64,000 nt of DNA. Source: an uncultured Roseateles sp. Lineage in GTDB: Bacteria; Pseudomonadota; Gammaproteobacteria; Burkholderiales; Burkholderiaceae_C. The position numbers and the translations under genes were made by a program. The notes under the pieces were generated by a model. It had not been told where the DNA came from and made no database searches. It saw nothing but the letters and a program-made list of their open reading frames with translations. The stretch is from contig NZ_CAJYPS010000031.1 of the NCBI RefSeq assembly GCF_913777145.1, positions 62,001 to 126,000 on the forward strand, written 5' to 3'. This document shows positions 1 through 9,391 of the stretch, in pieces (position 1 is the first letter of the stretch; the number at the start of each line of letters is the position of its first letter).

Positions 1-387
1 CTGCGTGCGCTGTCGCGTCAGCTCGGTCGCGAGCCTAGCGAGGCCGAGGTGCTGAAGGCGCTCAAGCTCACGCCCCAGGCCTACCAGGACTTCCTGCAGG
101 CCGAGGTCGCGGAGGAGCTCGCCAGTTTCGATGAGCTCGTGGAGGAATTGGCCCGTTTGCCGAGTGAGCAACGCAGCCCTGAGGCTCAGCTGATGCAGAC
201 TCGGACCATCGCCCAGGCGCTCGGTCAGCTCAATGAACGCGAGCAGAAGGTCATCCAGCTCTATTACGAGTTCGATGCCAGCCTGAAGGAAATCGGTGCG
301 GTGCTGGATCTCACCGAGGCCCGCGTCTCTCAGATCAACAAGGCCGCGCTCACCAAGATGCGCGTCTTCCTGCAACAACAGGCCTAG
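1..387 (+). CDS. fliA: RNA polymerase sigma factor FliA (sigma-28), C-terminal part, truncated by window start
   Basis: Frame open from base 1; region-4-like HTH (LNEREQKVIQLYYEFDASLKEIGAVLDLTEARVSQI) directly upstream of motAB. Confidence 0.9.
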   Translation: MRALSRQLGREPSEAEVLKALKLTPQAYQDFLQAEVAEELASFDELVEELARLPSEQRSPEAQLMQTRTIAQALGQLNEREQKVIQLYYEFDASLKEIGAVLDLTEARVSQINKAALTKMRVFLQQQA

Positions 388-402
388 GAACTGGGGCAAG
401 GT

Positions 403-1338
403 ATGCAATCCCTCGTCGGAATCCTCATCATCCTCGGCTGCGTCTTCGGCGGCTTCATGATCCACGGCGGCAGCTTCGGCGTGCTGTGGCAGCCGGTGGA
501 ACTGCTGATCATCTGCGGCGCCGCGCTGGGCGCCATCGTGCTGGGCAACCCCAAGCACGTGCTGTCCGAGATGCTGCACCAGCTCAAGGGCGTGCTGCGC
601 CGTCACAACGACGGCCAGGAGTTCCAGCGCCAGCTGCTGCTGCTGATGTACGAGCTGCTGCAGGCCGCGGCCGGCGGCCTGAAGGCGCTGGACGCCCACG
701 TGGAGGCGCCGCACGAGAGCGTGCTGTTCCAGCGCTATCCGCTGATCCTGAACAACCCCAAGCTGCTGCACTTCATCGTCGACAACTTCCGCCTGATGGC
801 CATGGGCAAGATCAATGCCCATGAGCTGGAAGGCGTGCTGGACCAGGAGCTGGAGGCCATCCACGACGAGTTGGCCCAACCGGCCAAGTCCCTGCACAAG
901 ATTGCCGAGGCAATGCCGGGCTTCGGCATCCTGGCCGCGGTGCTGGGCATCGTGATGGCGATGAACCATGTGGCCGAGGGTGCGGGTTCCGGCGAGATCG
1001 CGCTGATGGTGGGGGCCGCCATGGTGGGGACCTTCATCGGCATCTTCTTCTGCTACGGCGTGCTGGACCCGCTGTCCAACATGATGAAGCAGCAGCTGCA
1101 CGAGGAGCTGGCGTCCTTCGAATCGGTCAAGGTGGTGCTGGTCACGCATGTGTCGGGCAAGCCGCCGCTGCTGGCCATAGACGCGGGCCGCCGCCTGGTG
1201 CAGCTCAACATCAAGCCCAGCTTCGCGCAGCTGGAGGGCTGGATAGACGCGCTGAATGGTGGCGGCAAGGACGACGAGACACCGCGTCGCCGCGCCACCG
1301 ACCGGGCGCCGGGCGAGGGGGACCGCCGTGCCGCCTGA
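403..1338 (+). CDS. motA: Flagellar motor stator protein MotA
   Basis: 311 aa, MotA/PomA-like N-terminus and membrane segments (GFGILAAVLGIVMAM); followed by motB. Confidence 0.9.
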   Translation: MQSLVGILIILGCVFGGFMIHGGSFGVLWQPVELLIICGAALGAIVLGNPKHVLSEMLHQLKGVLRRHNDGQEFQRQLLLLMYELLQAAAGGLKALDAHVEAPHESVLFQRYPLILNNPKLLHFIVDNFRLMAMGKINAHELEGVLDQELEAIHDELAQPAKSLHKIAEAMPGFGILAAVLGIVMAMNHVAEGAGSGEIALMVGAAMVGTFIGIFFCYGVLDPLSNMMKQQLHEELASFESVKVVLVTHVSGKPPLLAIDAGRRLVQLNIKPSFAQLEGWIDALNGGGKDDETPRRRATDRAPGEGDRRAA

Positions 1339-2284
1339 TCTGCAGGCCATCAAGGGCGGTCGCGGTCATCACGACCAGACCGTCGTCAAGAAGGTCTCGC
1401 GGCGTGCCGAGGACGATGGTCACGGCGGCGCCTGGAAGGTCGCGTTCGCCGATTTCTGCCTCGCGCTGCTGTGTCTGTTCCTGGTGCTGTGGTTGCTGGC
1501 CTCGCGCAATTCCGAGCGCCTGCAGGTGATCCTGAACAACGCCAGCGCCAACCTGATCGATGAGGGTCAGGGCATGCACAACACGCTGGCCAATGGCAGC
1601 AAGGGCAGCATGATCGAGCGCTATCCGGTGCCGGCGCGCAGCGACGTGCTGAACCCCGGCGACCCCACGCGCGGCGGCGGCGACCCGCGCCAGGGCCGGC
1701 CCAGCCTGGACAGCCCCGAGCAGTTGCAGGAGCTGGCCCAGCGCATCAGCAAGCTGGCGGCCGACGAAGGCCTGCAGGGTCATCTGCGCACCGCGGTCAC
1801 GCCCCAGGGCCTGCGTCTGCAACTGCACGACACCGAGTCCAGCGGCATGTTCGAGCGCGGCTCGGCCCAGCCCAGCGCGCGACTCGCGGGCCTGCTGCGC
1901 AAGCTGGGCCCCATGCTGGCGCAGATCCGCAACCAGCTGCTGATCGTCGGCCACACCGATTCCACGCCCTACCAGGACAAGACGCCCGGCGCCTTCTCCA
2001 ACTGGGCGCTGTCCAGCCACCGTGCGATGGCCGCCCGCCACGAACTGCTCAGCGGCAGCATGCCCGAGAGCAGCGTGCTGCAGGTGGTGGGCATGGCCGA
2101 CGCGGCGCCGCTGGAGCCCGCCAACCCGGCGGCGGCGGCCAACCGGCGCATCGAACTCTTTTTGCTGACCAGCGCGCAGTCGCAGGCGATCGCGGCCATG
2201 TACGGGCCGTTCGCGCCCGAGCGCAGCGAGCTGGGCGAACAGGTGCGCAGCGTCGTGGCGCCGGCGGCGTCCGCGGCGCGTTGA
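1328..2284 (+). CDS. motB: Flagellar motor protein MotB
   Basis: Probable GTG start at 1328 overlapping motA; one N-terminal TM plus OmpA-like peptidoglycan-binding region (LLIVGHTDSTPYQ...NRRIELFL). Confidence 0.88.
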   Translation: MPPDLQAIKGGRGHHDQTVVKKVSRRAEDDGHGGAWKVAFADFCLALLCLFLVLWLLASRNSERLQVILNNASANLIDEGQGMHNTLANGSKGSMIERYPVPARSDVLNPGDPTRGGGDPRQGRPSLDSPEQLQELAQRISKLAADEGLQGHLRTAVTPQGLRLQLHDTESSGMFERGSAQPSARLAGLLRKLGPMLAQIRNQLLIVGHTDSTPYQDKTPGAFSNWALSSHRAMAARHELLSGSMPESSVLQVVGMADAAPLEPANPAAAANRRIELFLLTSAQSQAIAAMYGPFAPERSELGEQVRSVVAPAASAAR

Positions 2285-2320
2285 GGGGCCGGCATGAAGA
2301 CCAAGGCCAGAGGGGATCGA

Positions 2321-2602
2321 ATGAGAGTCACGAACAGCGGCACGCCCGCGCCGCTCGCCGGCGGGCCTAGCAGCAACGAGGGCGTGGCCGCCCCCGCGGT
2401 CGGCAGCGCCGGCCCGGCACTGCAGGCCACGGTGGTCGAGTCCGAGGTGCTCAAGCCGGCCCAGGCCGCGCTGGCCTCGCTGCCCGAGATCGATCAGGGC
2501 AAGGTCGCGGCGCTGCGCGAGGCGCTGGCCAAGGGCGAGATCCGTTTCGATGCCAACCGCCTGGCCCAGCTGATCCAGCGCTACCACGGAGGGCATTCGT
2601 GA
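2321..2602 (+). CDS. flgM: Anti-sigma-28 factor FlgM
   Basis: Small protein with FlgM-like C-terminus (IDQGKVAALREALAKGEIRFDANRLAQLIQRY); ATG at 2321 preceded by AGAGGGGA; longer start at 2294 possible. Confidence 0.85.
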   Translation: MRVTNSGTPAPLAGGPSSNEGVAAPAVGSAGPALQATVVESEVLKPAQAALASLPEIDQGKVAALREALAKGEIRFDANRLAQLIQRYHGGHS

Positions 2603-3030
2603 GCTCTGCGGCGACGCTGCTGGCCGAACTGGGCGAGGGCCTGCGCCGCGCCCAGCAGGGCTATGAGCATCTGCAGCTGCTGCTGGAGCGTCAGTTCCAG
2701 GCCGCGCTGCGCCATGCGGCGGCCGAGATCGGCGAGCTGGGCGAGGCCATCGTCAACCAGGTGCAGCAGCTGGAGAGCCAGGGCCGGCGTGACCGCGAGC
2801 TGCTGGTCGCGCTGCTGGGCCGCGAGGCCGGTGTCTCCAGCGTGCGCGAGCTGCTGCGCCGTCTGCCGCGCCAGAAGGCCGAGCCGCTGCTGCAGCGCTG
2901 GCGCGCGCTGCAGCGCCTGCTGGCGCATTGCAAGGCGCTGAACCTGCGCAATGGCCAGCTGATGGCCGAGCAGCAGGCGCTGATGCAGCAGCTGCTGGGC
3001 CGTGAGGAGCATGTCTATGCTGAACGCTGA
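2599..3030 (+). CDS. flgN: Flagellar export chaperone FlgN
   Basis: 143 aa coiled-coil protein; GTGA start/stop overlap with flgM; gene order flgM-flgN. Confidence 0.75.
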   Translation: MSSAATLLAELGEGLRRAQQGYEHLQLLLERQFQAALRHAAAEIGELGEAIVNQVQQLESQGRRDRELLVALLGREAGVSSVRELLRRLPRQKAEPLLQRWRALQRLLAHCKALNLRNGQLMAEQQALMQQLLGREEHVYAER

Positions 3031-3745
3031 TTTCCGTTCGGGCGACTTCCTGGCGCTGCCGGCCAGCGCGGGTGCCGTCAGCGGCCGTGTGGCCGCGCCG
3101 GCGGGCCAGGGCGGTGCGGCTGGCTTCGGCGCGCTCTACCGCGAGCTCAACCAGGAGGTGTCGCGCTTCATCGAGCAGGGCAGCGGCGCCGCCGCGCTCA
3201 GCCCCGAGGGGCGCTGGAGCCGGGCCCAGGCCCTGCCCAGTGATGCCGCGCTGAGCGGGCTGGATGCGGTCAGCGACGCGCAGCGCCAGGCCTTTGTGGA
3301 CGAGGTGCTGCCGCTGGCCCGCGAGGCCGCCGGCCGCCTGGGCGTGGCGCCCGAGGTGCTGACCGCGCAGGCCGCGCTGGAGACTGGCTGGGGCCGCTCG
3401 CCGGTGCGCCGCGCGGACGGCAGCAGCAGCCACAACCTGTTCGGCATCAAGGCCGACGCGGGCTGGAACGGCGAGGTGGTGCAGGCCGCCACCACCGAGT
3501 TCGAGCAGGGCCAGCCGGTCGCGGCCAGCGCGGCCTTCCGTGGCTACGCGAGTCCGGCCCAGTCCTTCGACGATCTGGCGCGGCTGCTGTCCGGCAGCCC
3601 GCGCTACCAGGCGGCACTGGGCACCGGCGCGGATGCGCGCGCCTATGGCAGCGCGCTGCAGCGCGGCGGCTATGCGACCGACCCGGCCTACGCGGACAAG
3701 CTCGCCCAGGTGGCGCGCCGCATCGCCGGCGGGGGGGCTCAGTGA
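3017..3745 (+). CDS. Stand-alone glucosaminidase/muramidase-domain protein (FlgJ C-terminal-domain-like)
   Basis: FVDEVLPLAREAAGRLGVAPEVLTAQAALETGWG...HNLFGIKA motif typical of FlgJ muramidase domain; start at 3011 or 3017 uncertain. Confidence 0.82.
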   Translation: MLNADFRSGDFLALPASAGAVSGRVAAPAGQGGAAGFGALYRELNQEVSRFIEQGSGAAALSPEGRWSRAQALPSDAALSGLDAVSDAQRQAFVDEVLPLAREAAGRLGVAPEVLTAQAALETGWGRSPVRRADGSSSHNLFGIKADAGWNGEVVQAATTEFEQGQPVAASAAFRGYASPAQSFDDLARLLSGSPRYQAALGTGADARAYGSALQRGGYATDPAYADKLAQVARRIAGGGAQ

Positions 3746-4437
3746 GCCGGCGCCGCGGGGCTCAGCTCGGCCGGTTCCACCAGGCCGGCGTCCAGCACGC
3801 GGGCCTGGATCACGCGGCCCGTGGTGGCGTTGCGCACGCGGATCACGCCCTGGCGCGCACCGCTGTCCAGCGCCTCGCCGCTGGCTTCCACGCTGATGCC
3901 GCGGCGGTTGGCCAGGATGCGCACCTGGTCGCCGCGCTTCACGACGAGCGCCGCCACCAGCAGGCGCTTCTGCAAGACCTGACCCGCTCGCAGGCTGCTG
4001 CGCGCGGCCATGCCGGGCTCCAGCGTCGAGATCGCGTCGGGGATCTGGCTCACGTCACGGCGCAGCAGCTGCACGTCCTCGTCGCCCAGCGGCGCGCCGG
4101 CGGCCACCGGCTGGGCCAGCACCAGCACATCGGCGCTGAGCGTGGCGCGCAGCAGGTAGTCCTGGGCCGGCGTGCGGCCGTCGTCGCAGCGGGCCACCAG
4201 GCGCAGGCGCAGCAGGCTGCGCAGGTCCTGCACCACGATGTCCCAGCCGCCGGCGCAGGCCGGGCGCGGCTTGGGCGCGGGCAGCGTCAACTGAACTTCG
4301 GGCGCCAGCAGGCCGGCCTGCTGGGCCTGGTCCAGCAGCGCGCGGCGCGCCATCTCTTCAACCTGGGCATCCAGCGTCGCGGCGCTGGCTGCGCCTGACA
4401 GCCAGATCGCCAGCACGGCAACAAGGGGAACTCGCAT
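3739..4437 (-). CDS. flgA: Flagellar P-ring formation chaperone FlgA
   Basis: Signal peptide MRVPLVAVLAIWLSGAASA and SAF-like C-terminus; divergent from flgB. Confidence 0.88.
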   Translation of the reverse strand: MRVPLVAVLAIWLSGAASAATLDAQVEEMARRALLDQAQQAGLLAPEVQLTLPAPKPRPACAGGWDIVVQDLRSLLRLRLVARCDDGRTPAQDYLLRATLSADVLVLAQPVAAGAPLGDEDVQLLRRDVSQIPDAISTLEPGMAARSSLRAGQVLQKRLLVAALVVKRGDQVRILANRRGISVEASGEALDSGARQGVIRVRNATTGRVIQARVLDAGLVEPAELSPAAPAH

Positions 4438-4798
4438 GAGCATCGATTTCAGCAAGGCACTGGGCGTGCACGACGACGCACTGCGTCTGCGTGCCGAGAG
4501 GACCAAGGTGCTGGCCTCCAACATCGCCAATGTGAGCACGCCTGGATATCAGGCGCGTGATGTCGATTTTGCCGCCTCGCTGCAGGCCGCGACCTCGGGT
4601 GACGAGCAGGGCCTGCTGTCGACCGGGGATGACGAGCTCAAGTACCGCGTGCCCTACCACCCCTCGCGCGACGGCAACACCGTGGAGCTGGGCGTGGAGC
4701 AGGCCGCGTTTTCGCAGAACGCACTCGACTTCCAGACCAGTCTGACCTTCGTGAACATGAAGCTCAAGGGCCTGGCCAAGGTCATCGCCGGCCAGTAA
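4436..4798 (+). CDS. flgB: Flagellar basal body rod protein FlgB
   Basis: FlgB-like (RTKVLASNIANVSTPGYQARDVDF); RBS AAGGGGA. Confidence 0.95.
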   Translation: MSIDFSKALGVHDDALRLRAERTKVLASNIANVSTPGYQARDVDFAASLQAATSGDEQGLLSTGDDELKYRVPYHPSRDGNTVELGVEQAAFSQNALDFQTSLTFVNMKLKGLAKVIAGQ

Positions 4799-4814
4799 GC
4801 GACGGAGAACATCG

Positions 4815-5240
4815 ATGTCTTTCAAGCAAATTGCACAGATCGCCGGTTCGGCGATGAGCGCGCAGACCGTGCGCCTGAATACCATCGCCAGCAACCTGGC
4901 TAACGCCCAGTCTGCAGCCGGTTCGCCGGACGCCACCTACCACGCACGCAAGCCGGTGTTCGCCGCGCTGGCACCCGAGGCGGGCGGCAGCGACGGGCAG
5001 CTGGCCGGGGCGCGCGTCCAGGTGCTGGACGTGATCGAAAGCCAGGAGCCGCTGCGCAAGGCCTATGAACCCGAGAACCCGCTGGCCAATGAAAACGGCG
5101 AGGTGTACTACCCCAACGTCAATCCGGTTGACGAGATGACCGACATGCTGTCGGCGTCGCGAGCCTTCGAGACCAGTGTCGAGGTGCTCAGCCGCGTGAA
5201 GTCCATGCAGCAATCGCTGCTGCGCCTGGGAGATTCCTGA
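4815..5240 (+). CDS. flgC: Flagellar basal body rod protein FlgC
   Basis: NTIASNLANAQSAAGSPDATYHARKPVF; order flgB-flgC. Confidence 0.95.
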   Translation: MSFKQIAQIAGSAMSAQTVRLNTIASNLANAQSAAGSPDATYHARKPVFAALAPEAGGSDGQLAGARVQVLDVIESQEPLRKAYEPENPLANENGEVYYPNVNPVDEMTDMLSASRAFETSVEVLSRVKSMQQSLLRLGDS

Positions 5241-5902
5241 TGAGCACCACCTCCAACGTCAACAACAACGGCAGCAATGCGGCCGGCTCCACGGCCAGCA
5301 GCCTGATAGGCGGCAATGGCAGCGTGACCGACCTGTTCACCACGCTGCTGGTCGCGCAGATCAAGAACCAGGACCCGCTGTCCCCGCAGGATCCCAGCCA
5401 GATGGTGTCGCAGCTGACCCAGCTGAGCCAGATGGAGTCGCTGCAGGGCCTGGCCAGCCAGGCCTCCACCACCTCCGGCCTGCTGTCCAGCCTGCAGGTG
5501 CTGACGCTGGGCGGCCAGGTGGGCTCCACCGTGCAGGTGCAGGCCTCGCAGATCCATGTGGACGACGCCAAGGTGCAGACCCACTTCACGCTGCCCGGCA
5601 ATGCGGACAAGGTGCAGCTGGTGCTGACCGACAGCAAGGGCGTGGAGCGCCGCGTGGACCTGGGCTCGCTGGGCGTGGGCGCCAACGGCTACACGCTGGA
5701 CCCGGCCCAGCTGGGCCTGGCCAGCGGCGACTACCAGCTGCGCGTCGAGACCGGTGCCGGCCTGAAGCTGCCGGTCGAGGTGTCGGCTTCCATCACCGGC
5801 GTGCGCCTGACCGGCAACGGCAGCGCCGTCGTGCAACTGGGCAGCCTGGGCGAATTCGACCCGGCCGCCATCACGCAATTCAAGGGCCATCTGGCGTCCT
5901 AA
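5240..5902 (+). CDS. flgD: Flagellar hook assembly protein FlgD
   Basis: FTTLLVAQIKNQDPLSPQDPSQMVSQLTQLSQMES. Confidence 0.95.
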   Translation: MSTTSNVNNNGSNAAGSTASSLIGGNGSVTDLFTTLLVAQIKNQDPLSPQDPSQMVSQLTQLSQMESLQGLASQASTTSGLLSSLQVLTLGGQVGSTVQVQASQIHVDDAKVQTHFTLPGNADKVQLVLTDSKGVERRVDLGSLGVGANGYTLDPAQLGLASGDYQLRVETGAGLKLPVEVSASITGVRLTGNGSAVVQLGSLGEFDPAAITQFKGHLAS

Positions 5903-5922
5903 ACCCAAGCAGGAGTACTGAC

Positions 5923-7155
5923 ATGAGTTTCGAAATCGCCCGCATGGCCATCAGTTCCGTCAGCCAGTCGCTGGACGTGATCTCCAACAACATCGCGAAC
6001 GCGCACAGCTATGGCTACAAGGCCAAGCGCGCCAACTTCTCCGCGATGTATGCCGGCAACATGCCCAACGGCGCCGAGGTGTCCTCCATCACCGAGAGCA
6101 TCACCAGCACCGGCGGTGTGCGCAACACCGGCGGCGCGATGGACGCGATGATCACGGACCGCGGCTTCTTCGCGGTGCGCGACAAGTCCGGCCAGGTGCT
6201 GTTCACCCGCGTGGGCATGTTCAATGTGGACAAGGACGGCTACGTCGTCGACGCCAACGGCCGCAAGGTGCAGGGCTACGCCGCCTTCCGCGACGCCTCC
6301 GGCCAGCTGGTGCCGGGCGCCGCGCTGGGCCCGCTGGGCGACCTGCGCATAGAGACCGGCCAGATCGGCGCCGTGGCCAGCACCAAGCTGGCCTACAACG
6401 GCAACATGTCGGCCGACTGGGACGTCAAGCCCGCCGTGCCTGCCTTCGACAAGGACATGCCGACCACCTTCAACAGCTCGGTCACGTCCTACGCCTACGA
6501 CTCCCAGGGCACCAAGCACACGGTGACCCAGTACTTCGTGAAGAGCGCGAACAACACGGTCAACCTCTACTACAGCGTGGACGGCGGTGCGACCGCCGCG
6601 GCGCCGGACACCACGCTGGTGTTCGACGGCCAGGGTCAGCTGCAGTCGGTGGACGGCACGGCCGGCAACACCACGCACACGCTGAACTTCACGCCCACCG
6701 GCGGCGGCGCCCCGGTGGCGTTGCAGATCGACTACGTGGGCACGACCAAGTACGCCGGTGACAGCTCCACGCTGACCAACACGCCGAACGGCAATGCCTC
6801 GGGCATGCTCAACGGCACCAGCATCGCCGAGGACGGCAGCATCGTCGCCACCTACACCAACGGCGCCAGCCAGGTGGTGGGCACGGTGGCGGTGGCGACC
6901 TTTGCCAACCCCAGCGGCCTGAAGCCGGGCGCCAACACCAGCTGGACCTCCAGCGTGGACAGCGGCACGCCGCTGTATTCCACGCCCGGCTCGGCGACCG
7001 CGTCGGCGCTGGCCGTGGGCGTGCTGGAAGACTCCAACGTCGACCTCACCGGTGAGCTGGTGAATCTGATGTCCGCGCAGCGCAACTACCAGGCCAACAC
7101 CAAGGTCATCTCCGCCGAGAGCGAGATGATGCAGAGCCTGATGCAGGCGATCTGA
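5923..7155 (+). CDS. flgE: Flagellar hook protein FlgE
   Basis: Conserved N-terminal (ISNNIANAHSYGYKAKRANF) and C-terminal (NLMSAQRNYQANTKVI) motifs. Confidence 0.93.
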   Translation: MSFEIARMAISSVSQSLDVISNNIANAHSYGYKAKRANFSAMYAGNMPNGAEVSSITESITSTGGVRNTGGAMDAMITDRGFFAVRDKSGQVLFTRVGMFNVDKDGYVVDANGRKVQGYAAFRDASGQLVPGAALGPLGDLRIETGQIGAVASTKLAYNGNMSADWDVKPAVPAFDKDMPTTFNSSVTSYAYDSQGTKHTVTQYFVKSANNTVNLYYSVDGGATAAAPDTTLVFDGQGQLQSVDGTAGNTTHTLNFTPTGGGAPVALQIDYVGTTKYAGDSSTLTNTPNGNASGMLNGTSIAEDGSIVATYTNGASQVVGTVAVATFANPSGLKPGANTSWTSSVDSGTPLYSTPGSATASALAVGVLEDSNVDLTGELVNLMSAQRNYQANTKVISAESEMMQSLMQAI

Positions 7156-7160
7156 TCGGC

Positions 7161-7895
7161 ATGGACGCGCTGATCTACACCGTGATGAGCGGGGCCGAGC
7201 GCGTGCAGCGCGCTCAGGCCGTGCACGCGAACAACCTCGCCAACCTGGAGACCGCGGGCTTTCGCGCCAACATCGAGCAGGCCAGCGCGGCCCAGGTCCA
7301 GGGCTATGGCTACGACGCCCGCCACATGGCCCAGGAGCGCTCGGACGTGGTCAGTGCGCGCACCGGCACGCAGCGCGACACCGGCCGCGATCTGGACATC
7401 GCGATCCAGGGCGACGGCCTGTTCGCGGTGGCCCAGGGCGGCCCGGACGGCGCCGAGGCCTACACCCGCGGCGGCAATTTCTCGGTCGACCCGGAAGGCC
7501 GGCTGCGCCTGGGCCAGCACGTGGTGCTGGGCGAGGGCGGCCCCATCGTGCTGCCCGCGCACGACAAGCTGGAGGTCCAGGCCGACGGCAGCATCGCCAT
7601 CCTGGCCGCCGGCCAGGCCGAGATGCAGACCGTGGACAAGCTCAAGCTGGTCAACCCGGGCTTCCGGCAGATGACCAAGAACGAGGCCGGCCTGCTGGTG
7701 ATGCGCGACGGCAGTGCGCCGGCCGCCGATCCCAATGTGCAGGTGGCCGCCGGCAAGCTGGAGAGCAGCAATGTGTCGGCCGTCGAGGAGATGGTCACCA
7801 CGATGAACCTGGCCCGCGAATTCGAGCTGCAGATGCGGCTCTACAAGGCGGCCGACGGCATGGCCGATGCCGGCAACCGCCTGGTGCGCGACTGA
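7161..7895 (+). CDS. flgF: Flagellar basal body rod protein FlgF
   Basis: NNLANLETAGFRANIEQ; position between flgE and flgG. Confidence 0.93.
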   Translation: MDALIYTVMSGAERVQRAQAVHANNLANLETAGFRANIEQASAAQVQGYGYDARHMAQERSDVVSARTGTQRDTGRDLDIAIQGDGLFAVAQGGPDGAEAYTRGGNFSVDPEGRLRLGQHVVLGEGGPIVLPAHDKLEVQADGSIAILAAGQAEMQTVDKLKLVNPGFRQMTKNEAGLLVMRDGSAPAADPNVQVAAGKLESSNVSAVEEMVTTMNLAREFELQMRLYKAADGMADAGNRLVRD

Positions 7896-7936
7896 CGCGC
7901 CGCACCACCCACTCAATTCACCGCAAGGAGAACGCC

Positions 7937-8725
7937 ATGAACCCCGCCATGTGGATCAGCAAGACCGGTGTGCAGGCCCAGGACGCCAAGCTGCAGGCCA
8001 TCGCCAACAACCTGGCCAACGTGAACACCGTTGGCTACAAGCGCGACCGCGTGCTGTTCGAGGACCTGTTCTATCAGATCGAGCGCCAGCCCGGCGCGCG
8101 CGCGGACGACGGCACGGCCGCACCGACCGGCGTGCAGCTGGGCAACGGCACGCGCATGATCGGCACGCAGAAGGTGTTCACCAACGGCAACCTGCAGACC
8201 ACCGGCCAGGCGCTGGACGTGGCCATCATCGGCAACGGCTTCCTGCAGGTGCAGGGCCCTGACAACCGCCCGGCCTACACGCGCGCCGGCCAGCTGCAGG
8301 TCAATGCCGACGGCCGCCTGGTGACTGCCAAGGGCCAGCCGCTGCAGCCCGAGATCACCATCCCGTCCAACGCGACCGGCGTCACCATCAGCGATAACGG
8401 CACCATCACCGCCACCATCGCCGGCAGCGCCACGCCCACCGAACTGGGCCAGCTGCGCCTGACCAGCTTCGTGAACCCGCCGGGCCTGCTGGCGCTGGGC
8501 GACAACCTCTACCAAGAGACCGTGGCCAGCGGCACGCCCACCGAGGGTGTGCCGGGCGAGAACGGCCTGGGCACGCTCAAGCAGGGCTCGCTGGAGGGCT
8601 CCAACGTGCAGGTGGTCGAGGAGATGGTGGACATGATCGCGGCGCAGCGCACCTACGAGATGAACACCAAGGTGCTGTCCGCGGCCGACAACATGCTGCA
8701 GAACCTGGCCCAGGCGGCCCGCTGA
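7937..8725 (+). CDS. flgG: Flagellar basal body rod protein FlgG
   Basis: MNPAMWISKTGVQAQDAKLQAIANNLANVNTVGYKRDR; RBS AAGGAG. Confidence 0.96.
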   Translation: MNPAMWISKTGVQAQDAKLQAIANNLANVNTVGYKRDRVLFEDLFYQIERQPGARADDGTAAPTGVQLGNGTRMIGTQKVFTNGNLQTTGQALDVAIIGNGFLQVQGPDNRPAYTRAGQLQVNADGRLVTAKGQPLQPEITIPSNATGVTISDNGTITATIAGSATPTELGQLRLTSFVNPPGLLALGDNLYQETVASGTPTEGVPGENGLGTLKQGSLEGSNVQVVEEMVDMIAAQRTYEMNTKVLSAADNMLQNLAQAAR

Positions 8726-8727
8726 GC

Positions 8728-9381
8728 ATGCGCGCCGCGCTTGCCCTGTCCCTGCTGGCCGTGGCGGCCCTGTCGGCCTGCAGCGCGATCGCGCCGCCGC
8801 AGCTGCCCAGCGCCGACCCCGGCCCGCTGCCGCTGGGCCCGGCCGGGCCGCAGCGCCCGGCGGGTGGGGGCGTCTTCATGGCCGGCCGCAGCGCCAGCCT
8901 GATCGCCGACACGCGCTCCTTCCGCTCGGGCGACGTGCTGACGGTGATGCTGGAGGAGGCGACCCAGGCCAGCAAGAAGGCCGACACCACCATGGGCAAG
9001 CAGAGCAACAGCGACCTCAACCTCAACCTCAACGGCAAGGCCAAGGCCTATGGCGGCGGCGCGCAGACCGACTTCACCGGCAGCGCGGCCAGCAGCCAGC
9101 AGAACACGCTGAACGGCGCGATCACCGTGGTGGTGCAGGAGGTGATGTCCAACGGCCTGCTGCGCGTGGCCGGCGAGAAAAGCCTCACGCTCAACCAGGG
9201 CGAGGAACTGGTGCGCGTGGCCGGCTATGTGCGGCCCACCGATGTGGACAGCGACAACCGCGTGTCCTCCCAGCGCATCGCCAATGCACGCATCAGCTAC
9301 AGCGGCCGCGGCCACCTGGCCGATGCCAACACCCCGGGCTGGCTGACGCGTCTGTTCGTCAACCCCTGGGCTCCCTTCTGA
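8728..9381 (+). CDS. flgH: Flagellar L-ring lipoprotein FlgH
   Basis: Lipobox LSACSA; FlgH core (RSFRSGDVLTVMLEE). Confidence 0.94.
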   Translation: MRAALALSLLAVAALSACSAIAPPQLPSADPGPLPLGPAGPQRPAGGGVFMAGRSASLIADTRSFRSGDVLTVMLEEATQASKKADTTMGKQSNSDLNLNLNGKAKAYGGGAQTDFTGSAASSQQNTLNGAITVVVQEVMSNGLLRVAGEKSLTLNQGEELVRVAGYVRPTDVDSDNRVSSQRIANARISYSGRGHLADANTPGWLTRLFVNPWAPF

Positions 9382-9391
9382 GGCCTGTGCG

